Shown: positions 24,373 to 33,619 of the stretch, piece by piece
Layout of the letters: each line of letters begins with the position of its first letter
How positions within the stretch are numbered: position 1 is the first letter of the stretch
Assembly: GCA_965230065.1 (NCBI GenBank)
Contig: OZ245942.1
Span: 7,316,001 to 7,380,000 of the forward strand
Source of the DNA: G965230065 sp965230065
Lineage (GTDB): Bacteria; Bacteroidota; Bacteroidia; Cytophagales; Cyclobacteriaceae
Length of the DNA stretch: 64,000 nt
Direction of reading: 5' to 3'
Translations under genes and position numbers: made by a program
The notes under the pieces: generated by a model
The model's input: only the letters and a program-made list of their open reading frames with translations
Database searches by the model: none
What the model was told of the DNA's origin: nothing

Positions 24373-27300
24373 ATGAAAAAGAATCTGGTCTGTATTTTAT
24401 GGATTTGGATTGCGTTCCAGCCATTCCATTTCCCGACATTGGCATCGGATGTTATCTGGACAGAAGATTATAGTACTGATGAAAATACGGGTTGCGCCCA
24501 CGATGGCACAAGCAGTCCGGGCAGTGGCAAATGGAGCACCGATTGCAGCAGCACCGTTCTTACTGATGCGAATGACTACTTCAAAGTAATAAGCGGGCAG
24601 TTTGAAGCACGCGACCTGGATGGGGAAGCTATCTGGACTTCCACATCCATTGATATTTCCGCTTATAAAGATGTGTTTTTCACCCTAGACTTATCACATA
24701 CCGATGCGCTGGAAACCAGCGATTACATAGAGGTGTATTACAAAATAGATAGCAACCCTGAGCAGCTTTCTTTGACACAAACCGGTAGTTTTGCCGACTT
24801 TACGCACACCGAAACCGGATTGAGTGGCAGTAGCCTCATCGTTATTATTATAGTTAAGAACAATGCCAATCTGGAAAAGCACCGTTTTGATAACCTGGTG
24901 GTGGAGGGCACTCCTGAAAATCAATTGGCTGCAGTAAGTTTTGAAAACACCGGGGATACCTGGAATTACGATATTTTCCCTGCCTCCTACAATTCAGAGG
25001 CCACAGGTGACTCGCTGGAAGTAAACGGAGATGAAGATGTATGGGGGAGCATCAAAAAGTTCAGTGGGGAAATATCCAATGCTGCACACAAAGAAAAATT
25101 TTGGGGTATTCAGGATTTAGACAATGATGATGAAGGCAACGGAGGCAGCAGTTTTTATCATTATTTAGCCTTTGCCCCTGTTGACATCAGCGGATACAAA
25201 AACGTAGTACTCACTTTTCAGTACTATACGATTGGCTTGGACAACGGGGACGAAATTGAATACATCATAGCGTACGATAATGGCAGTACGTGGGGTACGG
25301 CCACAGCCCTCAACAAAAATACTGAAGGCTGGACAACCATTTCTGTTAATGTACCGGATGATAAGGAAATGATCAGGCTGCGTTTGCAGGCAAAGCAAAA
25401 CGGAGGGGATGATTTTGCCGGATGGGATGATATTCGCCTCACCGGTGAGGCTATTACGATTACTCATTACTATGCTACTTCCGCTAATAACCTTGAACAA
25501 ACTGCCCAATGGAACGATGGTTCAGGGGGACAGCCTGTTAATTTTACTACTGACAACCAGTTTTTCCATATCCTTACCGATGGTGATGCTACGATTGGTA
25601 ACAATTGGACAGTTTCAGGAGAAAACAGCAAGGTAATTATTGGGGATGGAAGTACAGCTACCAATTTTATCATTCCTGCCAGTTTTTCTCTTATTGGAAA
25701 AACCGACGTAAAAGATGGAGCCACGCTTACCATTGAAAACTTATCTTCTCCAACCTTCGGCAATTTATCAGAAAGCAGCACGGTGGTGTATCAAAAAAGC
25801 TCGGGTGTAAGCAATCAGGAAATCCCTCAGGCTGTTTACGGCAATTTAACCCTTAAAAACAGCAATCCAACCAAAGCTTTTACCGGGGATGTTACGGTGC
25901 TGGGCAACTTATCACTGGAAAATGTTACGCTTACCGCCAATGTTGCCACCGACCTTTTCCTGGGAGGAAATTTATCCCTTACCGGAACTGTAAATTTCAA
26001 TACCACTATCCAAAATAACCTTGACATCATTGTAAACGGAAGCGGCACACAAACTTTTTCAGGCAGTCCTGCTACGGGCAATATTCAGCTCAAAAGCCTT
26101 ACTTTGGAAAAAGTTGCGGGTGAAGTAATTATTGCTGATGCCCCTTCCACCACCCTTTCCCTAAATCATGATTTGACGCTGGATTATTATAACATCACCC
26201 CTTTTTCTGAGTTGGATCAGGTTAGTATTGGTAGGAACTTGGTAATCAACGGCAATATTAACCAGTCTATTGATGCCGGAACATATGAAGGCCTTACCAT
26301 TGAAACAGTGGGAGATACTTTTCTTTCCGGCGATGTAACGGTAAATAATATCCTCAAACTTACAGATGGCAACCTGCTTTTGAGCGACTATGACCTTACC
26401 CTTGCCGGTGGGGCAGATATTCAGGGCGGGAGTAGCGCAAGCTATGTTGTTACCAAAGATGACAAATCTTCCGGCGGGTTTTTAATCCGGGAAACACCTA
26501 ATGATGAAACGGAAGTTATTTTTCCGGTAGGAACCGCTGAAAGCTTCACCCCTTGTTATATCACCAATGCCAGTACAGGAAATACCGAAACATTCAGCGT
26601 ACGGGTTTTTAACAAAGTGTTTGAAAACGGAACTGCCGGGGCAGAAGTAGCAGATTTGGAAAACCTGGTAAAAAAAACCTGGGAAATCACGCCAGTACTG
26701 GATGCCGGGGCCAATGTGACCCTGAAACTCCAATGGAACACAACAGACCAGGGAAACATGTTTGATAAAGACTTTGTAAACATTATCAAATACCGGGACC
26801 AATGGAATGCGATTTCTGAAAAACAGGAACCGGGCGAAAATAGTAGCATTTACACAACAACTGCTTCGGGAATTACTGAGTTTTCAAAATTTACTGTAGG
26901 TGGTGAAAGTGCTACCTTGCCCGTAACCTGGCTTTCTTTCACTGCAAACAAAGAAAACGGATATATTTTACTATCCTGGCAAACAGCCACAGAAGCCAAC
27001 AACAAAGGTTTTGAGGTCCAGCGTTCCGTTGATGGAAACAGTTTTCAAACCATTGGGTTTGTAAATGGCACCGGGCACTCATCTCAAATAAAAACATATA
27101 CATATCAGGATTTTTTCACACATCCCCGGAGTATTTATTATCGCCTCAAACAAATAGATTTTGATGGAAACTATGCATACAGCAAGATAATGTCTTTCTC
27201 CAATACCAACATACCCTCTCAATTTACCGTATTTCCCAACCCGACTTCTGGTATGATACAGTTCAGAGGCATTAGCCACTCTCACAACTTGCATCTCCAA

Positions 27301-27465
27301 TTAACTGATGTAAATGGTAAGATATGGTTCGAGAAAAAAGGTCCTGTCAAAAGGTTAAATGAATATATCAACAAGTACCTGCCCTCCTTACCCTCTGGGA
27401 TGTATTCCCTACAACTCACCGGAAATAGTGAAGTACTTTTATCAAAAATCATGAAAATTGATTAG
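24373..27465 (+). CDS. Large surface protein with T9SS type A sorting domain
   Basis: A 1030-residue secreted protein. Signal peptide residues 1-24. Two related jelly-roll-like domains ('EDYSTDENTGCAHDGT...', 'DISAYKDVFFTLDLSH', and later 'DISGYKNVVLTFQYY', 'DNGDEIEYIIAYDNG') are followed by a beta-rich repeat region ('LGNLSLENVTLTANVATDLFLGGNLSLTGTV'). Then comes a fibronectin-like module ('GFEVQRSVDGNSFQTIGFVNG', 'YYRLKQIDFDGNYAYSK') and the terminal type A tail ('FTVFPNPTSGMIQFRG', 'LPSGMYSLQL'). It is exported by T9SS and anchored or released at the surface. Its coupling to the nuclease gene suggests a shared extracellular role, but no substrate is known. Confidence 0.87.
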   Translation: MKKNLVCILWIWIAFQPFHFPTLASDVIWTEDYSTDENTGCAHDGTSSPGSGKWSTDCSSTVLTDANDYFKVISGQFEARDLDGEAIWTSTSIDISAYKDVFFTLDLSHTDALETSDYIEVYYKIDSNPEQLSLTQTGSFADFTHTETGLSGSSLIVIIIVKNNANLEKHRFDNLVVEGTPENQLAAVSFENTGDTWNYDIFPASYNSEATGDSLEVNGDEDVWGSIKKFSGEISNAAHKEKFWGIQDLDNDDEGNGGSSFYHYLAFAPVDISGYKNVVLTFQYYTIGLDNGDEIEYIIAYDNGSTWGTATALNKNTEGWTTISVNVPDDKEMIRLRLQAKQNGGDDFAGWDDIRLTGEAITITHYYATSANNLEQTAQWNDGSGGQPVNFTTDNQFFHILTDGDATIGNNWTVSGENSKVIIGDGSTATNFIIPASFSLIGKTDVKDGATLTIENLSSPTFGNLSESSTVVYQKSSGVSNQEIPQAVYGNLTLKNSNPTKAFTGDVTVLGNLSLENVTLTANVATDLFLGGNLSLTGTVNFNTTIQNNLDIIVNGSGTQTFSGSPATGNIQLKSLTLEKVAGEVIIADAPSTTLSLNHDLTLDYYNITPFSELDQVSIGRNLVINGNINQSIDAGTYEGLTIETVGDTFLSGDVTVNNILKLTDGNLLLSDYDLTLAGGADIQGGSSASYVVTKDDKSSGGFLIRETPNDETEVIFPVGTAESFTPCYITNASTGNTETFSVRVFNKVFENGTAGAEVADLENLVKKTWEITPVLDAGANVTLKLQWNTTDQGNMFDKDFVNIIKYRDQWNAISEKQEPGENSSIYTTTASGITEFSKFTVGGESATLPVTWLSFTANKENGYILLSWQTATEANNKGFEVQRSVDGNSFQTIGFVNGTGHSSQIKTYTYQDFFTHPRSIYYRLKQIDFDGNYAYSKIMSFSNTNIPSQFTVFPNPTSGMIQFRGISHSHNLHLQLTDVNGKIWFEKKGPVKRLNEYINKYLPSLPSGMYSLQLTGNSEVLLSKIMKID

Positions 27466-27668
27466 GAACTTCTACTCAAATTAGTTTCTCGTTTTAATTA
27501 TCACTTTGAGAAATAAAAGTATAAAATAACAAAGAACTTTTGTAAATGAGCGATTTATATGGTAATATCTATTAATAATTCGCAAGAATTTTGCTTAACT
27601 TTATTTTACAAACTAGGCAAAAGGTACTTATCTGGTTAGTTATTTTTTCGAATTTTGAAATTTTAGGT

Positions 27669-27929
27669 ATGGATGTAAAAAAGATTGGCAACAACGGATT
27701 AAAAGTTTGCCTTCCAGGCGGAGAAGTGGTTATCTCTCGTGAAGTGATGATTTCAGCATTGGTTCAGCTTGGCATTCTGGGTTTTATTGCTTTTTACTTT
27801 GGGATTTTTAACGCAATCATGGCTTTTATTGCTTTTTGTGTACTGTATGGCATTTTTTATTCTATCGGCTTTTTCCATGTAAGGGTTGAAAAACTCCAGA
27901 ATGATTCTCACTTCAAGCGCAAAAATTAA
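27669..27929 (+). CDS. Small membrane protein, unknown function
   Basis: An 86-residue protein starting at the ATG at 27669; an in-frame TTG at 27591 would add 26 less plausible residues. 'VCLPGGEVVISREVMISALVQLGILGFIAFYFGIFNAIMAFIAFCVLYGIFYSIGFF' contains two closely spaced membrane helices (about residues 28-47 and 48-70), followed by a charged tail 'VRVEKLQNDSHFKRKN'. No family recognised. It stands alone between two unrelated plus-strand genes. Confidence 0.62.
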   Translation: MDVKKIGNNGLKVCLPGGEVVISREVMISALVQLGILGFIAFYFGIFNAIMAFIAFCVLYGIFYSIGFFHVRVEKLQNDSHFKRKN

Positions 27930-27973
27930 TAATCTATAAAATCAGCGAATAAATAGCTTTTTATATTCTTACT

Positions 27974-28008
27974 GTTTTCTCAATTATATTTTACAATTAA
28001 TACATTTG
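27974..28008 (+). promoter_or_regulatory. Putative promoter of the nucleoside-permease-family gene
   Basis: TACATTTG at 28001-28008 matches TAnnTTTG exactly, and GTTTT at 27974-27978 is 22 bases upstream in the -33 position. The ATG of the next gene is 29 bases downstream of the -7 element. Confidence 0.45.
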
Positions 28009-28036
28009 CCCATTCATTATTTGTAAAATATTAATT

Positions 28037-29089
28037 ATGAGAATATTTATTTTTTTCCTGGCTACTTTATTTACTGCTTGCACTTATACCCCCCCGGAGA
28101 ATGAAAATACTGCCATTCCCATCAAAGTAGTGGTAGTTACCATGTTTGAAAGAGGCAGTAATGATGATGACCAGCCGGGTGAATTCCAGTTTTGGGTAGA
28201 TCGCTTCCCTTTGGTAGAAACACTCCCGTTTCCACAAGGCTACCGTGATTTGCAGTATAATCCGGAGAAAGGGGTTTTGGGAATGGTAACCGGCGTAGGC
28301 AGTATTCGATCGGCCGCTTCTATCATGGCGCTGGGCATGGATCCCCGGTTCGATCTTAGCAAAGCTTATTGGATAGTAGCAGGCATCGCGGGCGTGGACC
28401 CGGAAGATGCTACCGTAGGCTCAGCCGCCTGGGCCGAGTGGATAGTAGATGGCGACCTGGCCCACGAAATTGATGCCCGGGAAATCCCTGAAGCATGGGA
28501 AACCGGATATTTCCCCTTAGGCGCACACACTCCTTACCAACATCCAGCTACGCTAAGTGACAGGGATGCTGTTTTTCAGCTTAATCCTGCTTTGGTAGAA
28601 TGGGCTTACCAACTGACAAAAGACACTAAATTACCTGATACAGAAGCCCTCCAAATGCTCAGAAAAGATTATGTGAATTACCCAAATGCTCAGAAACCAC
28701 CACAAGTACTGAAAGGTGACCAGGTCTCGGCCATGACCTTTTGGCACGGGAAAAACATGAACACCTGGGCCAACCAATGGGTAAAATACTGGACACAGGA
28801 TAAAGGCAATTACATAACCACGGCCATGGAAGATACCGGTACTCTGCAAGCCCTTGAGTTTTTAGATAACGCCGGTAAAGCAGACAACGACAGAGTATTG
28901 ATACTACGTACGGCCAGCAACTTTGCCATGCCCCCCGACAGCATGACTGCCGCAGAAAGCATGCAACAGGAAAACGAAGGCTATTCCGCATTTATCCCTT
29001 CTCTGGAAGCGGCCTGGGTAGTGGGCAGCAAGGTAGTGAATGCCATCATCAATAATTGGGATGAATATTCTGATGCATTGCCTGAATAG
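28037..29089 (+). CDS. Purine nucleoside permease (NUP) family lipoprotein
   Basis: A 350-residue protein with a lipobox ('FFLATLFTACTY', Cys15). It matches the NUP family throughout: 'IKVVVVTMFERGSNDDDQPGEFQFWVDRFPL', 'GVLGMVTGVGSIRSAASIMALGMDPRFDLSKAYWIVAGIAGVDPEDATVGSAAWAEWIVDGDLAHEIDAREIP', 'QVSAMTFWHGKNMNTWANQWV' and 'TAMEDTGTLQAL'. The family was named from a fungal nucleoside transporter, but these proteins look like nucleoside-phosphorylase-fold enzymes or binding proteins and have no transmembrane helices. Thus a periplasmic nucleoside-binding or -processing role is more likely than transport. Confidence 0.88.
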   Translation: MRIFIFFLATLFTACTYTPPENENTAIPIKVVVVTMFERGSNDDDQPGEFQFWVDRFPLVETLPFPQGYRDLQYNPEKGVLGMVTGVGSIRSAASIMALGMDPRFDLSKAYWIVAGIAGVDPEDATVGSAAWAEWIVDGDLAHEIDAREIPEAWETGYFPLGAHTPYQHPATLSDRDAVFQLNPALVEWAYQLTKDTKLPDTEALQMLRKDYVNYPNAQKPPQVLKGDQVSAMTFWHGKNMNTWANQWVKYWTQDKGNYITTAMEDTGTLQALEFLDNAGKADNDRVLILRTASNFAMPPDSMTAAESMQQENEGYSAFIPSLEAAWVVGSKVVNAIINNWDEYSDALPE

Positions 29090-29097
29090 TTTTGTGA

Positions 29098-29131
29098 GCT
29101 ATCAGCTATTAGCTACAAGCTTCAAGCTATC
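29098..29131. repeat. Degenerate AGCT-type tandem repeat
   Basis: The tract after the preceding gene is built of imperfect 7-8 base units around AGCTA (AGCTATC, AGCTATT, AGCTACA, AGCTTCA, AGCTATC). Similar tracts lie at 15851-15873 and 35151-35186, so it belongs to a dispersed type of intergenic low-complexity sequence. Confidence 0.5.
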
Positions 29132-29224
29132 ATTTTCGGAACAGGGCTTCTATACCTCTACCCCCGGCCTGTGTCGCACAGGACGGAATGATTTATATCC
29201 ATATTGTTCCCTCCAAAAAGACCT

Positions 29225-31606
29225 TTACTCAGAACGCAATGAATTTACCGGATTGGTCATGGCAGCACGGAGGGTATGGAAACTGATGGCACCTAAGGTA
29301 ACAACCAGCGTCAGTAATGCCGAAGCCAGGAAAGTAAGCCATTTTATTTCGGTTTTGTAGGCGAAGGTTTGCAGCCAGTCGTCCATGAAAAAGTAGGCAA
29401 GCGGAAATGCGATGAGCATGGCAATGCCTATCAAAATCAGAAAATCTTTGTAAATAAGCCCCACAATGCCAGACACACTGGCGCCAATCACTTTGCGGAT
29501 GCCAATTTCTTTGGCCCTTTGTTCGGTGGTGTAAGCAGCTAACCCAAGCAAGCCCAGACAGGCAATTACCACGGTAAAAACTGAGAATAACGTAAAAATC
29601 TGCCCGCGTTTTTCATCAGCCTGGTATTGCGACTGAAAATCCTGATCCAGAAACTCGAAGGAGAAAGGCTTGCCCGTGTTTATCTCAGCCCAGGTTTTTT
29701 CTAAAAATGAAAGTGTACTGGAAACATTTTGGGGCGCGATTTTAATATTCAGAAAATAATTATCTTTCCTGAAAAAGATGGCCAAAGGCTCAATGGGGTT
29801 GTACAATGATTGCTGGTGATAATCTTTCACCACACCCACCACCTTGAAAGTCGGGTTATTGTCACCTCCCATAAACGAGAATTCCTGCCCGATGGGGTCG
29901 TCCCATTGCATCCGCTTTACCATAGATTCGTTCACCAGCAGTGCAGCGGTATCCGTAGCATAATCCCGTGAAAAGTTGCGTCCTGCTACAACCGTCATGC
30001 CCATGGTTTCTATAAAATCATAATCTGCCCAGAATTGGTCTACGCCCCGCTCCACCTTTCCTTCTGGGCTGTCTACCATCATCAGGTTTTTAGAAAACCC
30101 GCCCCCCGGCCTGGAAGTAGAAGTTGAAACTTCCAACACATCAGGATGCTCTTTAAGCCGGTTGTAAAGCACCGGATAATGGGCACGAATGGTAGAGTCG
30201 GGCATGGTAACCGTAAGTACCTGCTCTTTATTGAAGCCCAGGTCTTTATCGCGCATGAACTGCAACTGGTCGTACACTACCCAGGTGCAAATCAGCATGG
30301 CGATGGCAATGGCAAATTGCGTTACTACCAAAATTTTTCGTAATAAGGCATTGCCTGTGCCCCGGGTGATATTTCCTTTCAGCACCAAAGCAGGGTTGAA
30401 GCTGGAAAGATAAAAAGCGGGATAACTGCCGCCTGCAATACCCACCAGCAAGGCCAACCCTAAAAACCCTGCAATAATTTGGGGCTGGAAAATAAACGAA
30501 AAGCTAATTTCTTTGCCCGCCAACTGGTTAAACAAAGGAAGCAACAGCATCACCAAAGCGAAACTGATAAGGAGGGCAATGAGTGTGAGCAGGGTAGATT
30601 CTGTTAAAAATTGTGCAATGAGCTGCCTTTTCAGCGAACCTACTGTTTTTCGGATACCCACTTCCTTGGCACGTCGGGTGGCCCGGGCGGTAGCCAGGTT
30701 CATATAATTAATGCTGGCGATTATCAGGATAAAAATAGCAACAGCAAAAAAAATGTACACATAAGAGATATCGCCACCTTCTGATGCACCATCATCGCCA
30801 AAATCAGATTTCAGGTGAATATCGGTGAGCGGTTGTAGCCAATAACTGATAGAAACACCAAAATTTTCAAAAATAGGCACGACACGGTCTTTATTCACAG
30901 TAGCCAACGCCTCCTCGCCATCTTTTACGCTTATATTTTCCCTGAGCAGCAGGTAAGTGGGCACACCCCATCCACCCCAGTTGCCCATTTCATCGGGCAG
31001 GGAAGCACGGGAAAGCAGGGCATCAAACTCAAGATGGGAATTGGCAGGCACATCTTCCATCAGTCCGGTGATTTGATAAATTTCACCCTCGTTCTGGAAA
31101 GTCTTGCCAATGGGGTCTTCATCCCCAAAGTATTTTTTTGCGGTGGATTGGGTTAGTACAGCTGTATTAGGTTGGTTCAATACAGTGGCTTGATTGCCCC
31201 TAAGAAGTGGAAAGCTAAACACCTCAAATACCGTAGAATCTACGTAATAAAAGTCTTCTTCATAGAAACGAATGTCCCTATCGGGGTTCTCAAACAATTC
31301 CCTGCCTGCTCCTATAAAACGGACAGCATGATCTATCTCAGTATATTTCTCATCCAGTTCAGTGGCAAGGGGAATCTGCCCGGAAGGCCAGGTAAATGTA
31401 TTATCCTTTTCGGTAAAGTGGGTAACTACCCGGTAAATGCGGTCTTTTTTGGTATGAAACTGGTCAAAACTAAGTTCATCCAGAATGTACAAAAAAAGAA
31501 AAAGGCTACAAGTGATGCCGAGGGTTAAGCCCAGGATGTTGAGGAGGCTGTAAATGCGGTCTTTTCCAATATTACGAAAGGCAACTTTGAGTAGGTTTTT
31601 CAGCAT
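29225..31606 (-). CDS. ABC transporter permease, MacB/FtsX type
   Basis: A 793-residue inner-membrane protein with the duplicated MacB architecture. The first helix near residues 21-43 ('LLNILGLTLGITCSLFLFLYIL') is followed by a periplasmic MacB-like domain to about 280. FtsX helices follow ('IYFFAVAIFILIIASINYMNLATARATRRAKEVGIRKTVGSLKRQL'), then a second periplasmic domain and a C-terminal FtsX block ('FTVVIACLGLLGLAAYTTEQRAKEIGIRKVIGASVSGIV'). Members work with a LolD/MacB-like ATPase in export or antimicrobial resistance. No ATPase gene is adjacent, which is common for these Bacteroidota permeases. Confidence 0.91.
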   Translation of the reverse strand: MLKNLLKVAFRNIGKDRIYSLLNILGLTLGITCSLFLFLYILDELSFDQFHTKKDRIYRVVTHFTEKDNTFTWPSGQIPLATELDEKYTEIDHAVRFIGAGRELFENPDRDIRFYEEDFYYVDSTVFEVFSFPLLRGNQATVLNQPNTAVLTQSTAKKYFGDEDPIGKTFQNEGEIYQITGLMEDVPANSHLEFDALLSRASLPDEMGNWGGWGVPTYLLLRENISVKDGEEALATVNKDRVVPIFENFGVSISYWLQPLTDIHLKSDFGDDGASEGGDISYVYIFFAVAIFILIIASINYMNLATARATRRAKEVGIRKTVGSLKRQLIAQFLTESTLLTLIALLISFALVMLLLPLFNQLAGKEISFSFIFQPQIIAGFLGLALLVGIAGGSYPAFYLSSFNPALVLKGNITRGTGNALLRKILVVTQFAIAIAMLICTWVVYDQLQFMRDKDLGFNKEQVLTVTMPDSTIRAHYPVLYNRLKEHPDVLEVSTSTSRPGGGFSKNLMMVDSPEGKVERGVDQFWADYDFIETMGMTVVAGRNFSRDYATDTAALLVNESMVKRMQWDDPIGQEFSFMGGDNNPTFKVVGVVKDYHQQSLYNPIEPLAIFFRKDNYFLNIKIAPQNVSSTLSFLEKTWAEINTGKPFSFEFLDQDFQSQYQADEKRGQIFTLFSVFTVVIACLGLLGLAAYTTEQRAKEIGIRKVIGASVSGIVGLIYKDFLILIGIAMLIAFPLAYFFMDDWLQTFAYKTEIKWLTFLASALLTLVVTLGAISFHTLRAAMTNPVNSLRSE

Positions 31607-31822
31607 GGTGCAGTTGAGCTAGTGGTTGAGCTTCTGCTTTTTCAAAAAACATACCTGTATTTATTTTACTGAAAATCAATGGCTTATAATTATTCTAAAA
31701 ATTATAAGTGTTCAAAAGTGAACAGTGATTGTGCGGTGGTGGACAAAAAGTTGTGGTACAGGCTTCTTGCCCGGGGCGCATTGTTAATTACCAATGGCAA
31801 ATCGGTTTCTACGCTTATTTGC
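31607..31822. other. Gene-free region left of the cassette array
   Basis: About 215 bases between the ABC permease start and the first attC-like site. It contains a short sequence (31751-31772) related to the hairpin repeat at 35038. It has no open frame of note. It carries the permease promoter on the minus strand. Confidence 0.5.
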
Positions 31823-31940
31823 GCCTAACGTCCAACTAAAATGAGTATGCGCCCCAGTTGCTAGAAGCACTGAAGTTTCTTGTTCGCATGGTTTTATCAA
31901 AATGCTCAGTTCGCATATTCATTTTTAGTGTCTGTTGTGC
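31823..31940 (-). other. attC-like recombination site of the SIR2 cassette
   Basis: Read on the minus strand (cassette orientation) the 118-base site starts 12 bases after the SIR2 stop. The outer 7-mer is GCACAAC and the far end is GTTAGGC, which fits the integron GTTRRRY core exactly. Between them the inner arms pair over about 20 bases: ACTAAAAATGAATATGCG against the complement of CGCATACTCATTTTAGT, with one unpaired A and one G-T pair. The outer GCACAAC is the exact complement of GTTGTGC at the cassette's 5' boundary (33486-33492), as expected for an excised circular cassette. Covariance-model testing has not been done. Confidence 0.68.
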
Positions 31941-31945
31941 ACAGT

Positions 31946-33472
31946 TTACTTTCTATATTTCAGTGTATCGTAAAGACAAACAAGTTTCATATAATACGAT
32001 GAATTTTGTTGGTCTTTAGTCAGATTAAAGTTGTCTTTTAAAAACTGTAAGAGCATTTCTAGATCAATTTTCTCAGCTTCTAGAAGTAGGATAATCTTAA
32101 CAGCCTTGTCAGGTGTGTTCCCTTCAATTACCTCATGTATAGAAGAATAAGTTTCTCGAATTGATTGGGCTTTATAAGAATAAGGATTCGCGATAGCAAA
32201 TTCAGCTAAATCCCGATTAAAAGCTGACACTATTTTAGCATCAACATCATCTGAGTTAGATATTTTGGTAAAATATTTACAAACAGGAATCCAAGAAGTA
32301 GCCTTGACAAGTTTAGGCAAAGTCTTTGCCATTAGTTCGGCTAAATCAAATTTCTTATTGTCATGCAATACATCCTCGGCAACATCAAATCTTGAAAAGG
32401 TCTCATAAGATTTTTCACTTTTTCCAGAGACACCAATTCCGATTACCACGTCAACCATATCTAGGTCAGTATCTTGATCAAAGTCCACTACAGCAATTTT
32501 TTCGGTAGGGTCATTTGTGCTAACTAATTCATAAATATGCTCCTTCATTTTTCGAAGTAAGGAAGCTGGAAACTTCTGGTTCAAAGAAGTTAAAACACTA
32601 AGTATCTCAGTATATTCTCTTGTTCTTATTCTTGTTAATGGCAGAATTACCCCACCAATTTCAAATTCATATTTATCTATTGTTGGCTCGCCTTCGTGTG
32701 AATGAATATATTCGACAAAGAATAGTCTGTTGGATAATTGATTAACCTGATTTTGATCGAGGCACTTCACAACGGAAGAAAGAATATTTCTAACATTCTT
32801 GTCAGAAATTGAGTAGCCCATAAAAATGGTAGGATGCTCCAAGAAAACAGTTAGTAGTTTTGCAGCTAGGTAGCCATTCTTTTCATTGTAATCGGCATAA
32901 TCTTCCTCAGTTATTACCAATGAATTTGGTTCAGTACAGCAACCATGTATCTTATAAATTTCCCCAATCTCCTGTAGCGGGGAAAAAATAAGCTCTTGTT
33001 GGGATTTGTAAACCTTAAAATCAGGATAAATATGTTCGCAAAGTAGATCATAGTTGGTCGTTATAATACCGTTTATCTTTGCGGCTTTTAGTAACTCAAT
33101 GTCTGATTGAACTTCTGCTTCAATAGGCTTTTCAGAAACCTCTTTTAAATATGAGGAAACAGATACCTTGAGTGGACTAGAGAAACTAACCATTTCTTGT
33201 AAGTTCTGATTCCTCTCTTCTTCTAGTTCGAAAGATTCAAACCAATATGAATGGTAGTCTTTTGCGATTAGTGACCCCACTTTGGGCCAATTGCCATCAG
33301 CTAGCGAGCGGTACCGTTCAAAAGGATGATTCATCATGGTTGAGTACTTTCTTAAAAGACCCTCCCAGTTTTCAGTTTTTATATACTTTAATGAAAATCC
33401 TGACCCTAAAAAAAGAAAGGGAGAAGATGCAAATTCATCAAGTCTGTTGTATAGATTTTCTTTGAAGGTCAT
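31946..33472 (-). CDS. SIR2-family (SIR2-like domain) protein in a cassette
   Basis: A 508-residue soluble protein. Residues about 15-270 form a SIR2-like (PF13289 type) domain. 'FLFLGSGFS' (23-27 GSGFS) is the NAD-binding glycine loop. 'IITTNYDLL' carries the conserved Asn140. 'IYKIHGC' carries the catalytic-type His176. 'FMGYSISDKNVRNIL' (219-230) closes the site. The C-terminal half (about 280-508) is unrecognised. Such stand-alone SIR2 proteins often hydrolyse NAD in anti-phage defence, for example in Thoeris ThsA and DSR proteins, but that role is only inferred here. The start has an 'AGGAAAC' leader only 19 bases from the cassette boundary. The gene looks more A+T-rich than its neighbours. 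Flanked by attC-like sites on both sides. Confidence 0.83.
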   Translation of the reverse strand: MTFKENLYNRLDEFASSPFLFLGSGFSLKYIKTENWEGLLRKYSTMMNHPFERYRSLADGNWPKVGSLIAKDYHSYWFESFELEEERNQNLQEMVSFSSPLKVSVSSYLKEVSEKPIEAEVQSDIELLKAAKINGIITTNYDLLCEHIYPDFKVYKSQQELIFSPLQEIGEIYKIHGCCTEPNSLVITEEDYADYNEKNGYLAAKLLTVFLEHPTIFMGYSISDKNVRNILSSVVKCLDQNQVNQLSNRLFFVEYIHSHEGEPTIDKYEFEIGGVILPLTRIRTREYTEILSVLTSLNQKFPASLLRKMKEHIYELVSTNDPTEKIAVVDFDQDTDLDMVDVVIGIGVSGKSEKSYETFSRFDVAEDVLHDNKKFDLAELMAKTLPKLVKATSWIPVCKYFTKISNSDDVDAKIVSAFNRDLAEFAIANPYSYKAQSIRETYSSIHEVIEGNTPDKAVKIILLLEAEKIDLEMLLQFLKDNFNLTKDQQNSSYYMKLVCLYDTLKYRK

Positions 33473-33485
33473 GTTTCCTAATTGT

Positions 33486-33611
33486 GCACAACGTTTGCGC
33501 AGCCGTCGCTCGGCTTGTTTGCGTTTTCTGTTCGTGTTTCGTCATGGCTGCATGGAGCAACTAACGTGCAAATAACAATTTCGCCAGGGTGAGGGCTGAG
33601 CGCTGTTGGCA
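33486..33611 (-). other. attC-like recombination site between the two cassettes
   Basis: On the minus strand this 126-base site begins 8 bases after the stop of the small gene with TGCCAAC and ends with GTTGTGC, the 5' boundary of the SIR2 cassette. Next to the core, GCGC(TC)AGCC on one side can pair with GGCTGCGC on the other, leaving two bases bulged out, the kind of extrahelical bases that set strand choice in attC sites. TGCCAAC is the complement of GTTGGCA at the 5' end of the small-gene cassette (34077-34083). Confidence 0.62.
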
Positions 33612-33619
33612 CCAGTATT

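Noticed and set aside
33336..33575. Plus-strand frame across the start of the SIR2 gene
   Set aside because: It runs antisense through the SIR2 start and into the attC-like site; the translation has no features and it lacks a leader.
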